In this document: positions 27,997 to 39,784 of the stretch, one piece after another
Layout of the letters: the number at the start of each line of letters is the position of its first letter
How positions within the stretch are numbered: position 1 is the stretch's first letter
DNA from: Pseudomonas putida
GTDB taxonomy: Bacteria; Pseudomonadota; Gammaproteobacteria; Pseudomonadales; Pseudomonadaceae
Assembly: GCF_030159595.1 (NCBI RefSeq)
Contig: NZ_BSKJ01000002.1
Span: 241,881-305,880 of the forward strand
DNA length: 64,000 bases
Direction: 5' to 3'
The notes under the pieces: model-generated
What the model saw: only the letters and a program-made list of their open reading frames with translations
What the model was told of the DNA's origin: nothing
The model's database searches: none
Program-made: the position numbers and the translations under genes

Positions 27997-29457
27997 GTGA
28001 ACCGGCCCACGCCCGTCAAAGCAGACAACTTCTTCCTGATGATCTATCGCGCCCTGAGTCAACGTCGTGTGCCACTGGCATTGCGCATCGCCTTCACCAA
28101 CATCTTCCTGGTGGCGCTGGCGCTGGTGATCTATGCCTGCGTGATGGGGCTGCAGTTCAAGCAGGCCATGCACGAGCAGGCCGATGCACTGGGCCAGAGC
28201 CTGACCACCCAGACGGCCACGTCCGCCACCGAGCTGCTGGTGTCAAACGACATTCTCAGCCTCAACGTGCTGCTGGGTAACCTGGTGAAAAACCCGCTGG
28301 TGGCCCATGCGGCGATCTACAGCGTGGACAATCGCATCCTCGCCGAAGCCGGCCAGCGCCCGCGCAACAGCCTGCTGGGCGAGGCCGAGGGGCTGTACCA
28401 GACCAAGATCACCTTCCAGGACGTCACTGCCGGGCAACTGCGCATTAGCCTGGACATGAGCCAATTCCAGCAGCCGATGCTGATCAGCCTGCAGAGCATG
28501 GGTATCCTGGCCGCTATCCTGCTGGTGCTCGCCCTGACCCTGAGCCTGCGCCAAGGCCGCTTCATCACCCTGCCGCTGCTGCAGTTGCGGGTGTGGCTGC
28601 GCGACCCGCAACCCTACACCCCGGCCACCGACCGTCAGGACGAGATTGGCGACATCGCCCGCCAGTTGCATGCGCGCCTGGCCCCGCCGCCACCGCCAGA
28701 GCCCGAACTGGAGGAAGAGGACGAGGAGCACTACGACGACCTGCACGACGCAGCACCGGCCCCCAAGGCCGCGCCTCGCGCCAAGGTTGCCGCCCTGGAG
28801 GACGAGGATGACGACGATGCCTTCGCCGGCCTGCTGGACGACGACAGTGCGCCCAAAGCCGCCGCAGTGATCGCGTCTGATGAGCCGCAGTACAGCGCCG
28901 TGCTGGCCGTGCAGCTGGGCTCGCAGGAGCAATTGCGCCGCTTGCCACGCACACGCCTCACCGAGCTGACCGAACGCTACCGCGATTGCCTGGAGCACGC
29001 GGCTTCGCTCTACGACGGTGAAACCCACACGCTGAACGATGGCAGCACCCTGGTGCTGTTCCACAGCCGCGAGTGCGGCGAAGACTACCTGACCAACGCC
29101 ATCTGCTGCGGCGAGCTGTTACGCGCCCTGGGCCACGCCCTGCAAATTGAAGTGGCCGACAGCGGCATCACCCTGCAACTGCAACTGGGCCTGGCCCTGG
29201 GCAACGACCTGCAAGGGCTGGAGATGGTGGACCTGCTGATGGCCGAAAAGGCTCAGGACGCCTTGGCGCTGTCGCAGCACAGCCGCAACCTGTTGCTGGT
29301 GGAACGGCAGATCAGCGATGACGCGCTGATTCGCCAGCGTGCGCGTATTCGCCCGATTGCCAGCCCTGAGGGTGCCTGCTGCGTGGAGCGCTTGATGGAG
29401 CCTTACCCGTCGATGCTGGAGCGGCAGTTGGCGCGGATGCACGAGCGCAGGGCCTGA
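27997..29457 (+). CDS. AhpA/YtjB (Smp)-family membrane protein with a cyclase-like C-terminal domain
   Basis: 486-residue inner-membrane protein. Helix 1 is about residues 27-50, a periplasmic region 51-160 contains the VSNDILSLNVLLGNLVKNP stretch, helix 2 is about 161-185, and a HAMP-like segment follows (about 188-225). Next is a very acidic, proline-rich linker (about 228-295). Residues 297-465 resemble a class III nucleotide-cyclase fold: LTELTERYRDCLE, LNDGSTLVLF and LQLGLALGND match the usual positions. The first metal-binding Asp and the later substrate residues are not evident, so it is probably non-catalytic. GTG start. E. coli YtjB lacks this tail. Role unknown. Confidence 0.75.
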   Translation: MNRPTPVKADNFFLMIYRALSQRRVPLALRIAFTNIFLVALALVIYACVMGLQFKQAMHEQADALGQSLTTQTATSATELLVSNDILSLNVLLGNLVKNPLVAHAAIYSVDNRILAEAGQRPRNSLLGEAEGLYQTKITFQDVTAGQLRISLDMSQFQQPMLISLQSMGILAAILLVLALTLSLRQGRFITLPLLQLRVWLRDPQPYTPATDRQDEIGDIARQLHARLAPPPPPEPELEEEDEEHYDDLHDAAPAPKAAPRAKVAALEDEDDDDAFAGLLDDDSAPKAAAVIASDEPQYSAVLAVQLGSQEQLRRLPRTRLTELTERYRDCLEHAASLYDGETHTLNDGSTLVLFHSRECGEDYLTNAICCGELLRALGHALQIEVADSGITLQLQLGLALGNDLQGLEMVDLLMAEKAQDALALSQHSRNLLLVERQISDDALIRQRARIRPIASPEGACCVERLMEPYPSMLERQLARMHERRA

Positions 29458-29469
29458 TACCGAGGTGGC

Positions 29470-29557
29470 TTCTTCGCGGGTAAACCCGCTCCCACAGGTT
29501 CAGCGCAGCCTTCAAGGGCGGTGATATCCCTGTGGGAGCGGGTTCACCCGCGAAGAG
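29470..29557. repeat. Inverted REP pair
   Basis: A unit at 29471-29498 (TTCGCGGGTAAACCCGCTCC within it) faces its inverse at 29529-29556, with one mismatch (GTAAACC versus GTGAACC). It follows the AhpA/YtjB-like gene and precedes the bidirectional terminator. Same family as the repeats at 18686 and 41080. Confidence 0.87.
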
Positions 29558-29589
29558 GCCAGCACTGGTAGCGAAAAACAGCAGACACG

Positions 29590-29618
29590 AAAAAGCCCGC
29601 AAATATGCGGGCTTTTTT
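29590..29618. terminator. Bidirectional terminator between the AhpA/YtjB-like gene and the PqiC-like gene
   Basis: AAAAAGCCCGCA (29590-29601) and TGCGGGCTTTTT (29606-29617) form a perfect 12-bp stem with an AATA loop. T tracts are present in both directions for the convergent genes. Confidence 0.94.
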
Positions 29619-29634
29619 GTGGCTGGCGGCTTGA

Positions 29635-30348
29635 TCAGAACCGATAAACCTCCATATCGGTACGAATCGGCGAAGCCATCGGAATCTTGGATTTCTCCGG
29701 CGCCTTCTTCACTTGCACCGGCGCAGCGGGCTTTTTAGGCGACTCTTCGGCAATTGCCGGCTGATTGGCCAATGGCTTCACCGCAGTGCTCAGCTGTTCG
29801 GCCAGCTTCTGCAGCAGTTGGCCCTGGGCCTGCACCTGCGACGACTCACTACCTTCGTGCGGCTGCTCGAGGTGAACGATGCGGTTGTCACGCACATGGC
29901 CACGACGATCCAGCAGACGCCATTGGGCATCGAGAATGGCCGGCTGGTCCTTGCCCGAGTCCAGGCGGGTGATCGACAACAGCACTTGTACATCCGGGCT
30001 GAAACCAGCGGTTGCAGGGGCCAACACCACGCGCTGACTATCCAGGCGCCAGGCAAGCTGACGGACCAGCAGCTGGTCGATATCCGACGAAAGGCTGCCC
30101 GCCCAGCGACCGTCGGTCGCCGCACTCAGGCTGCCATCGGCCTGACGCTGCAGGAACGTCTCGCGCTGCAGGTAATCGGCCACCGATACCGGGCCGAGTA
30201 CCACGGCCATGCCTGCACTCTGCGAAGGCTGGCCAGGATCACCACTGTCGAGCTGGTACAGGGCAACCGGCTGGTGCATGGTGCACCCGCCAAGGCCCAG
30301 CAGGCCAGTCATCAACAGCGCAAAGGGAAGGCGCAGAAATTTCATCAT
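29635..30348 (-). CDS. PqiC/DUF330-family outer-membrane lipoprotein
   Basis: 237-residue lipoprotein. The signal peptide ends in the lipobox LGGC (Cys about residue 20), with Thr at +2, so sorting to the outer membrane is expected. The region LYQLDSGDPGQ, then VVLGPVSVADYLQR and DIDQLLVRQLAWRLDS, is typical of the ABC_trans_aux/PqiC family, which works with MCE-domain lipid transporters. A C-terminal Pro/Lys-rich tail is an extra. No pqiA/pqiB or mla-type genes adjoin it, so it is an orphan here. Two adjacent ATGs (30348, 30345) are possible starts; GGAT lies just upstream. Confidence 0.82.
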   Translation of the reverse strand: MMKFLRLPFALLMTGLLGLGGCTMHQPVALYQLDSGDPGQPSQSAGMAVVLGPVSVADYLQRETFLQRQADGSLSAATDGRWAGSLSSDIDQLLVRQLAWRLDSQRVVLAPATAGFSPDVQVLLSITRLDSGKDQPAILDAQWRLLDRRGHVRDNRIVHLEQPHEGSESSQVQAQGQLLQKLAEQLSTAVKPLANQPAIAEESPKKPAAPVQVKKAPEKSKIPMASPIRTDMEVYRF

Positions 30349-30517
30349 CCCATCCAGGCGGTCGCCTACAGGCATACCGCAGTGATACATATAGATTCAA
30401 ACGGGCACACGACTACGTCGGCACCGCGAGGGCCATATCATCCGCGAAATAACCGTCCGACTCCAGCGTTTCTGCCCGGAACGGCGCTGAAATTGCCGTT
30501 CCAGACATTTCTACCCG

Positions 30518-33301
<2,784 letters not shown>

Positions 33302-33305
<4 letters not shown>

Positions 33306-34288
33306 GGCTTGGCGCTCCAACCGCCTTCCGGCGCATCGAAGCGCCAGACAATCGGGCGGGTCTCGCCATCGGCACGGGCGCCGTTGTTGTTGTCCAGGCC
33401 AATCCAGGCGCCCTTGGCATCGATCACCAGCGCCTCGGCCAAGCCGAACGGTTGCGCATAACGGCGCGACTCCACCAGCGCGTCGGCCGCGAACGACCAG
33501 CAGCGCTCAACCTTGCCGCTGTCGGTATCACGCCGGCACACCCGATAGGCATTGCGTTCGAGGGTGAACAGTTTGCCCTCGTACCAGGCCAGGTCGGCGA
33601 AGTCGCGCGACAGTGCCCGGGCATCGGGCATTTGCGGCGGCTGCATCTCGACCCCGGCCTCGCTCAGCAGCACGCAGCTACGCCCGCAGGTCCACACCGA
33701 TTGCTGGCGCTCGATGGCCACCAGGCCACGTCGCTCGCGCTCGGCGGCCAGCCACAGGCGGTCGCCCGCCGGGTTGATCGCGAGGCCTTCGAACAAGGCA
33801 TTGAAGTTCAGCAGCATGCCGCTGGCCCGTGCCTGGCGGACCATGGCCGGGTCGATCTTCAACCAGTCCGGTTCGCCCTCCACCGGCAACTGCAACACGG
33901 CGGCATGGGCTTCGCTGGCCAGGTACAGGTTACCCGCCTGGTCACAGGTGATGCCTTCGAAATCCAGTTCGCCACCGCGAATGTACGACGCCGCCCAATT
34001 GCGCGACTTCAGCCCCCACGGCAGGCCGCTTTCCGGCGGCGATGGCGGGGTAAAGGTCAGCGGTTGCGCGCGCCAGGTCGGGTTTTGCTGATCGAAACGG
34101 TAGATGCGGTCGTCGTCGCGGTCAGACACACCCCACAGCCCGCCTCGGCATTCCACCAGGCCAGACAGGTTGCCACCGCGCATGCCGTCGATCGGGTGCT
34201 CGGCACTGAGCTTCAGCTCCGGCCAGTTACCCGCCAGGGCAGGCAAGGCAACCAGCGCAAGGCAAACGGCAAGAAGCTGCCGAATCAA
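33302..34288 (-). CDS. Esterase-like activity of phytase family protein, secreted
   Basis: 328-residue protein with a clear signal peptide (LLAVCLALVALPALAG, cleavage after residue 19). The mature part looks like a beta-propeller of the phytase esterase-like family: LSGLVECRGGLWGVSDRDDDRIYRF repeats the pattern seen at later blades such as LDFEGITCDQAGNLYLASE and FEGLAINPAGDRLWLAAE. The start is a TTG at 34288 that overlaps the parE stop as TTGA, so it is translationally coupled; no in-frame ATG gives a complete signal peptide. Substrate unknown; phytase activity should not be assumed. Confidence 0.82.
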
Positions 34289-36189
34289 ACCATGACCTCG
34301 GCCAGGTTACCCTTGGTTTCCAGCCAGCTCTTGCGATCGCCCGCGCGCTTCTTGGCCAGCAACTTGTCCATCAGCTCGCAGGTGGCCTCGACGTCGTCCA
34401 GGGTCAACTGCACCAGGCGCCGGGTGTTCGGGTCCATGGTGGTTTCGCGCAGTTGTGGCGGGTTCATCTCGCCCAGACCTTTGAAGCGGGTGACCTGCGG
34501 CTTGCCACGTTTCTTCTCGGCCACCAGCCGGTCAAGAATGCCATCACGCTCGGCTTCGTCGAGGGCATAGTAGATTTCCTTGCCCAGGTCGATGCGATAC
34601 AGCGGTGGCATGGCCACATACACATGCCCAGCCTCGACCAGTGCCCGGAAGTGCTGGACGAAGAGTGCGCACAGCAGCGTGGCGATGTGCAAGCCGTCGG
34701 AGTCGGCATCGGCGAGGATGCAGATCTTGCCGTAACGCAGCTGCGCAAGGTCGGTGGCCCCTGGGTCGACGCCAATGGCCACGGCGATGTTATGCACTTC
34801 CTGGCTGGCCAGGACTTCACCACCGTCCACTTCCCAGGTGTTGAGGATCTTGCCGCGCAGCGGCAGGATGGCCTGGAATTCCTTGTCTCGCGCCTGCTTG
34901 GCCGAACCACCTGCCGAGTCACCCTCGACCAGGAACAGCTCTGCACGCATCGGGTCCTGGCCAGCGCAGTCGGCTAGCTTGCCGGGCAATGCCGGGCCTT
35001 GGGTGATGCGCTTGCGCTCGACCTTCTTGCTGGCCTTCAGGCGGCGCCCGGCGTTGCTGATGGCCAGCTCAGCCAACTGCATGCCCAGTTCGGGGTGGGC
35101 GTTCAGCCACAGGCTGAAGGCATCCTTGACCACGCCGGAGACGAAGGCAGCCGCCTCGCGCGACGACAGGCGCTCTTTGGTCTGCCCGGAGAACTGCGGC
35201 TCCTGCATTTTCATCGACAGCACAAAAGAGATGCGCTCCCAGATGTCCTCTGGCGCCAGCTTCACGCCTCGCGGCAGCAAATTGCGGAACTCGCAGAACT
35301 CACGCATGGCATCCAGCAGTCCCTGGCGCAGGCCGTTGACATGGGTACCGCCCTGCGCAGTCGGGATCAGGTTGACGTAGCTTTCCTGGATGCTGTCGCC
35401 GCCTTCCGGCAACCACAGCAACGCCCAGTCTGCGGCCTCCTTGTTGCCAGCCAGGCTGCCGCAGAACGGCTCGTCAGGCAGGCGCTGGAACTCGCTGACC
35501 GAGTCGACCAAGTAGGAGCGCAGGCCATCCTCGTAGTGCCATTCGACCTTTTCGCCGCTGGCCTTGTCCTCGAAGCTGACCAGCAGACCCGGGCACAGTA
35601 CGGCCTTGGCCTTGAGCACATGCTTGAGGCGGCTGATGGAGAACTTGGGCGAGTCGAAGTACTTCGGGTCAGGGCTGAAGTAGACGCTGGTGCCAGTGTT
35701 ACGCTTGCCAACCGAGCCGATCACTTCCAGCTCGCTGGCCTTGAAGCCATCGGCGAAGGTCATCTGGTATTCGTTGCCGTCACGCTTGACGCGCACGCGC
35801 ACCTGGGTCGACAGGGCGTTGACCACCGAGATACCCACACCGTGCAAACCGCCAGAGAACTGGTAGTTCTTGTTGGAGAACTTCCCGCCGGCATGCAGCT
35901 TGGTCAGGATCAGCTCGACCCCGGACACGCCCTCTTCCGGGTGGATGTCCACCGGCATGCCACGGCCATCGTCGCTGACTTCCAGCGAGTGGTCGGCGTG
36001 CAGGATGACCTGCACCGAACGGGCGTGGCCGGCCAGGGCTTCGTCGACACTGTTGTCGATGACTTCCTGGGCCAGGTGGTTGGGGCGGCTGGTATCGGTG
36101 TACATGCCCGGCCGCTTGCGAACCGGGTCAAGGCCCGAGAGGACTTCGATGGCGTCTGCGTTATAGGCGCTAGCGCTGGGATTGGCCAT
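34285..36189 (-). CDS. parE: DNA topoisomerase IV subunit B
   Basis: 634-residue ATPase subunit of topoisomerase IV. The GHKL fold shows EVIDNSVDEALAG, VSDDGRGMPVD and SGGLHGVGISVVNALS; the TOPRIM domain has EGDSAGGSAKQARD with the catalytic Glu, and later DADSDGLHIATLL supplies the metal-binding Asp residues. Length is normal for a 630-residue ParE and excludes GyrB, which is longer. It is followed with a 4-nt overlap by the phytase-like gene. Confidence 0.98.
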   Translation of the reverse strand: MANPSASAYNADAIEVLSGLDPVRKRPGMYTDTSRPNHLAQEVIDNSVDEALAGHARSVQVILHADHSLEVSDDGRGMPVDIHPEEGVSGVELILTKLHAGGKFSNKNYQFSGGLHGVGISVVNALSTQVRVRVKRDGNEYQMTFADGFKASELEVIGSVGKRNTGTSVYFSPDPKYFDSPKFSISRLKHVLKAKAVLCPGLLVSFEDKASGEKVEWHYEDGLRSYLVDSVSEFQRLPDEPFCGSLAGNKEAADWALLWLPEGGDSIQESYVNLIPTAQGGTHVNGLRQGLLDAMREFCEFRNLLPRGVKLAPEDIWERISFVLSMKMQEPQFSGQTKERLSSREAAAFVSGVVKDAFSLWLNAHPELGMQLAELAISNAGRRLKASKKVERKRITQGPALPGKLADCAGQDPMRAELFLVEGDSAGGSAKQARDKEFQAILPLRGKILNTWEVDGGEVLASQEVHNIAVAIGVDPGATDLAQLRYGKICILADADSDGLHIATLLCALFVQHFRALVEAGHVYVAMPPLYRIDLGKEIYYALDEAERDGILDRLVAEKKRGKPQVTRFKGLGEMNPPQLRETTMDPNTRRLVQLTLDDVEATCELMDKLLAKKRAGDRKSWLETKGNLAEVMV

Positions 36190-36224
36190 AGGGTCTCTTC
36201 GTCAGTCTGGTGAATGCAAAAAAG

Positions 36225-36833
36225 TCAAAATACAGAAAAGTCGAGCGCCGCATACTGCCCACGGGCAACGCCGGCGAAGGCCAGCAGTGCCGGCAGGCGC
36301 TGGGCGAAGCCCTGAAAACTGTGGTCGCCACCGGCCTGGATGCGCAGGGCGCATGCACGGTAATAGTGCTCGGCGTGGCGATAATCCAGGGTTTCATCAG
36401 CGGTCTGCAGCCACACTTGATAGCGGCTGGCATCGACCGGGGCCGGTACTTCCAGCTCGGCCAGGGCCTGCACATGATCGTGGGTCAGCTCCCAGGTTTC
36501 ACCACTGTAATGATTGCGCTGGGTGCCCAGGTAACCGTCGAAATGCTTGTGCGGGGTTACCGCCGGGTTGACCAGCAAGGCTTTCAGGCCATGGCGCTCG
36601 GCCAGATGGGTGGCATAGTAGCCGCCGAGCGAGCTGCCCACCAGTAATGGCGCACCGAGCGCTGTAATGGCCGCTTCGAGCTGGGCGATGGCCTGGCGTG
36701 GGTGGTGGTGCAAGGCGGGCACTCGGAGCTGGGCCGACAAGCCCAGTTGCTGCATCACGGCTTCGAGCTGGCGCGCCTTGGTGGAAAGCGGCGAGCTGTT
36801 GAAGCCATGGATATAGAGGATGGAACCCGACAT
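36225..36833 (-). CDS. yqiA: YqiA-type alpha/beta-hydrolase esterase
   Basis: 202-residue small alpha/beta-hydrolase. It opens SILYIHGFNSSPLSTKA (oxyanion-hole HG), has the nucleophile elbow GSSLGGYYATHLA, an Asp in LQTADETLDY and a His in AGGDHSFQGF, completing the triad. E. coli YqiA hydrolyses palmitoyl-CoA and short esters. The start at 36833 has a G-rich Shine-Dalgarno upstream; 160 bp separate it from cpdA. The order nudF-yqiB-cpdA-yqiA-parE is the E. coli order. Confidence 0.93.
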   Translation of the reverse strand: MSGSILYIHGFNSSPLSTKARQLEAVMQQLGLSAQLRVPALHHHPRQAIAQLEAAITALGAPLLVGSSLGGYYATHLAERHGLKALLVNPAVTPHKHFDGYLGTQRNHYSGETWELTHDHVQALAELEVPAPVDASRYQVWLQTADETLDYRHAEHYYRACALRIQAGGDHSFQGFAQRLPALLAFAGVARGQYAALDFSVF

Positions 36834-36993
36834 GCTGCCCCCGGAATCTGCGGCTTCGCGCCTGATGATGCGGGCGCAGGGACGCGCAGTGTAGCGCGTT
36901 CGCCGGGTTTTGACGCAGTACAACGGGCATCGCAATAATTTCTTCAAATTGCCAGTATCAGCTCCCACAGGGATGGAGCAGCCCTGAATACCT

Positions 36994-37791
36994 CTAATAA
37001 CCTGGGCTATCGAAGTCGAGTTTCACCTCAAAGTCCGTGGCCCGCTCCACCCCAGTCTCCAGCCGCCCGTCGGCATGCAGGCGCAACCAGCGGTACCCCG
37101 GCTGCTCTTCGCTCACCTGGAACTGCTCGCTGCGCGCCGCGAACTGAATGCAGGTCGACGGCGTAGCCAGCAGGCGCCGGCCATCGCGCAGTTCATCCCA
37201 CTCCTGATGCACATGCCCCCACAGCAACGCCCGCACCTGCGGATAACCTTCGACGATATCGAACAGGGCTTGGGCATTACGCAAGCCGATCGGCGCGATC
37301 CAGGCGCAACCGATGTCCACCGGCTGATGATGGAAACACACCAGGCAATGCCGCTCGCCCGCCCCTTTCAAGGCAGCCTCCAGCACGGCCAACTGATCAT
37401 CCTCCAGCAGACCGTGTGTCGCGCCATGCACCGCGGTGTTGAGCATGACGATACGCCAGGCGCCAACATCGGTGACCGCCTGCACCAACTCCGGGGCCAC
37501 TTCGGCCATGACCCGGGCCTCGTCATGGTTGCCCGGCAACCAGCGGGTGGGCACACCAAACGGTGCCGTCAGTTCACGAAATGCTTCGTAAGAGGCAACG
37601 CTGGCATCCTGGGACAAATCGCCCGTGCACAGCAGCACGTCGACAAGCGGTTGCTCCCGCTGAACCTGGGCCACCACATGGCGCAGGCTGTCACGGGTTT
37701 TGAGGCCCAGCATGCTGCCATCCGGGTCGGCAAAAAGATGGGCGTCGGTCAGTTGCACCACATGCACAGGGCGCGTCAGATCTGGACGCAT
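36994..37791 (-). CDS. cpdA: 3',5'-cyclic-AMP phosphodiesterase CpdA
   Basis: 265-residue calcineurin-like metallophosphoesterase that hydrolyses cAMP. All metal-ligand motifs are visible: QLTDAHLF, TGDLSQD, LPGNHDE, CFHHQPVD and WGHVHQEWD. The ATG at 37791 begins one base after the stop of the DUF1249 gene; a GTG 30 nt earlier would add ten residues and overlap it. It can lower the cAMP that drives Vfr/Crp-type regulation. Confidence 0.93.
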   Translation of the reverse strand: MRPDLTRPVHVVQLTDAHLFADPDGSMLGLKTRDSLRHVVAQVQREQPLVDVLLCTGDLSQDASVASYEAFRELTAPFGVPTRWLPGNHDEARVMAEVAPELVQAVTDVGAWRIVMLNTAVHGATHGLLEDDQLAVLEAALKGAGERHCLVCFHHQPVDIGCAWIAPIGLRNAQALFDIVEGYPQVRALLWGHVHQEWDELRDGRRLLATPSTCIQFAARSEQFQVSEEQPGYRWLRLHADGRLETGVERATDFEVKLDFDSPGY

Positions 37792-37792
37792 G

Positions 37793-38245
37793 TCAGCGGA
37801 CACTTGCCAGTTCGTGGCCACAGGCCAGGCAGTGACTCAGCCACTCACCGAGGAACAGGTTGAGCTGGGCCTTTTCGTCGGGCTGGTGCATGGCCTCGTT
37901 CGGGTACGGGTAGATGCTGCGCAGGCGCCGGGTGTGCTCGGCGCTGACCACTTCAGCCATGCGCGCATCGTGGTACACCTGCACTTCCAGGTGCGGCACC
38001 GGCAGCCACGGCAGGCTGTGCTCCTGGCGTACATGCAGGGTGGTGGTGTACGGGCAGGCCAGCACCACGTCGAGCACCAGCACGCCGAGCATCTGGTCGC
38101 CCTGGGTCATGCCGATGCGGCGCGAGCTCTGGGTGGTGCGCATGTCGGGCAACAGGCGCATCAGCCGAGCGTAGTTGGCCTCGCAGGCAGCTTGCAGCCC
38201 GACCAGGTCGACTCGATAGCGCTCGCGCAGCAGGTTCACTTCCAC
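37793..38245 (-). CDS. DUF1249 family protein (YqiB-like)
   Basis: 150-residue soluble protein of the DUF1249 family, represented by E. coli YqiB. No catalytic motif is obvious; conserved features include MRLLPDM near residue 30 and VYHDARMAEV and YPYPNEAMHQPDEK. The start is GTG at 38245, inside the last codons of nudF (10-nt overlap). Function unknown. The strict conservation beside nudF and cpdA suggests a link to nucleotide signalling, but this is inference. Confidence 0.9.
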   Translation of the reverse strand: MEVNLLRERYRVDLVGLQAACEANYARLMRLLPDMRTTQSSRRIGMTQGDQMLGVLVLDVVLACPYTTTLHVRQEHSLPWLPVPHLEVQVYHDARMAEVVSAEHTRRLRSIYPYPNEAMHQPDEKAQLNLFLGEWLSHCLACGHELASVR

Positions 38246-38853
38246 ATACCTCGTACTTCGTCACGGTTCAGCGCCAGCCATTGCAGGCCAATGATGGTCG
38301 CCGCGTTGCAGATGCGCCCGTCGCGCACCGCCTGCAAGGCATCCTCGAACGACCACACGCGCACGCGGATGTCTTCGCCCTCTTCTTCCAGGCCATGCAG
38401 CCCCCCGGCGCCCTCGCTGCTGCAACGGCCAAGGAACAGGTGAACGTATTCGTCACTGCCGCCGGGCGACGGGAAGTAGCGGGTCATCGGCCACAGGGCG
38501 CTGAACGCAAGGCCGGCTTCTTCCTCGGCTTCGCGGTGGGCGACTTCCTCGGGTTGCTCATCCTTGTCGATCAGCCCGGCAACCATCTCGATCAGCCAAG
38601 GGTTGGCGACCTTGTCCAGTGCGCCGACGCGGAACTGCTCGATCAGCACCACTTCATCGCGCAACGGGTCGTAAGGCAGCACACACACCGCATCATGGCG
38701 CACAAACAATTCGCGGCTGATCTCGCGGCCCATGCCCCCGGCAAACAGCTCGTGGCGCAGGTGCACCTTGTCGAGCTTGTAGAAGCCCTGGAAGCAGTTG
38801 GCCCGCGTGACGATCTCGACCGCCTTGGGCACCGAATTCAACGTGTCTGACAT
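38236..38853 (-). CDS. nudF: ADP-ribose pyrophosphatase
   Basis: 205-residue Nudix hydrolase that cleaves ADP-ribose to AMP and ribose-5-phosphate. The Nudix box is perfect: GLIDKDEQPEEVAHREAEEEAG matches GX5EX7REUXEEXGU (about residues 91-113). A C-terminal proline about 15-20 residues after the box (PSPGGSDEY) fits ADP-ribose specificity. It heads the minus-strand run nudF-yqiB-cpdA. Confidence 0.95.
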   Translation of the reverse strand: MSDTLNSVPKAVEIVTRANCFQGFYKLDKVHLRHELFAGGMGREISRELFVRHDAVCVLPYDPLRDEVVLIEQFRVGALDKVANPWLIEMVAGLIDKDEQPEEVAHREAEEEAGLAFSALWPMTRYFPSPGGSDEYVHLFLGRCSSEGAGGLHGLEEEGEDIRVRVWSFEDALQAVRDGRICNAATIIGLQWLALNRDEVRGMWK

Positions 38854-39037
38854 GGAAATCCTCGTTACCTCAATTACCGCATCGCGCCATCCTACTCTGC
38901 ACGCTTTCGCGTTTCACCCCTTTCCGGCAACCGTTCGCACACTCGGGACAGCGCGTCTTCACTCTGTTAGCTTAGTGGCGAACTGAAGGCCGCGCAGACG
39001 GTCAAAGGCCGACTTTCCCTGTTCTGCAAGGATCATC

Positions 39038-39784
39038 ATGACACTTGTCAAACTGACGTCCGTGGCCGTGCTGGCACTCGCTCTGGGCGCCTGCCAGAGC
39101 CTGTTCACGCCCAACTACCGGGCCCCGCTCGAGGTCAAGCGCGACGCCTGGGAGCATGTCAAACCCGGCTGCAGCGAAAGCGACTGCCCGCTGGTGAACA
39201 TCGACATGGTCCACTTCCCGGCCCTGCCCAAGCTCGACGGCATCGTCGAAAAGCGCCTGCTGCAACTGACCGAAGACAATCAGCATGGCACCGCCCCAAG
39301 CACCTTGCAGGCCTACGAACAGCAATACCTGACCAGTGCCGACAAACGTAACAGCAGTTATTTGCAAGCCAAGGTACGCGAGCAGCATGACGGGCTGGTG
39401 ATCGTCGAGTTGTCCAGCTATCTGGACAGCGGTGGCGCCCACGGCATGCCTGGGCGTGGCTTCATCAACTATTCGCGCAAGCTGGACAAGGTGCTGACCC
39501 TGCAGGACATGCTGGTGCCGGGCCAGGAGGACACCTTCTGGAAAACCGTCGAGGAGTCGCACCGCGCCTGGTTGATGAGCGTGGGCATGGACAAGGACGC
39601 CGAGTTCGTCAAAACCTGGCCGTTCAAGAAATCGCCGCACATCGCCCTGACGTACGGCGCGGTGGTGGTCAAGTACGAGGTCTATGCCATCGCGCCCTAT
39701 TCCATGGGCCATGTGGAACTGAAGATCCCCTACCCACGCCTGAACGGCGTGCTCAAGCCTGAACTGTTTCCCGGCCGCGGCTGA
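39038..39784 (+). CDS. RsiV/DUF3298-family lipoprotein
   Basis: 248-residue lipoprotein with a signal peptide ending in the lipobox LGAC (Cys about residue 19; Gln at +2, so outer-membrane sorting is likely). The C-terminal half holds DUF3298, recognisable by LTYGAVVVKYEVYAIAPYSMGH and by GGAHGMPGRGFINYSRKLDKVLTLQDML, as in RsiV anti-sigma proteins. There is no sigma-factor gene beside it and no transmembrane anti-sigma domain, so an anti-sigma role is not supported. Its 3' end overlaps the 3' end of the convergent cytX by 32 nt. Confidence 0.83.
   Translation: MTLVKLTSVAVLALALGACQSLFTPNYRAPLEVKRDAWEHVKPGCSESDCPLVNIDMVHFPALPKLDGIVEKRLLQLTEDNQHGTAPSTLQAYEQQYLTSADKRNSSYLQAKVREQHDGLVIVELSSYLDSGGAHGMPGRGFINYSRKLDKVLTLQDMLVPGQEDTFWKTVEESHRAWLMSVGMDKDAEFVKTWPFKKSPHIALTYGAVVVKYEVYAIAPYSMGHVELKIPYPRLNGVLKPELFPGRG

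Noticed and set aside
30478..30502. Hairpin GGAACGGC/GCCGTTCC as the parC terminator
   Set aside because: No T tract follows on the minus strand; kept only as a structural note.
39038..39784. Anti-sigma factor with a missing ECF sigma gene
   Set aside because: Only DUF3298 and a lipobox are visible; no membrane-spanning anti-sigma domain and no sigma factor nearby.
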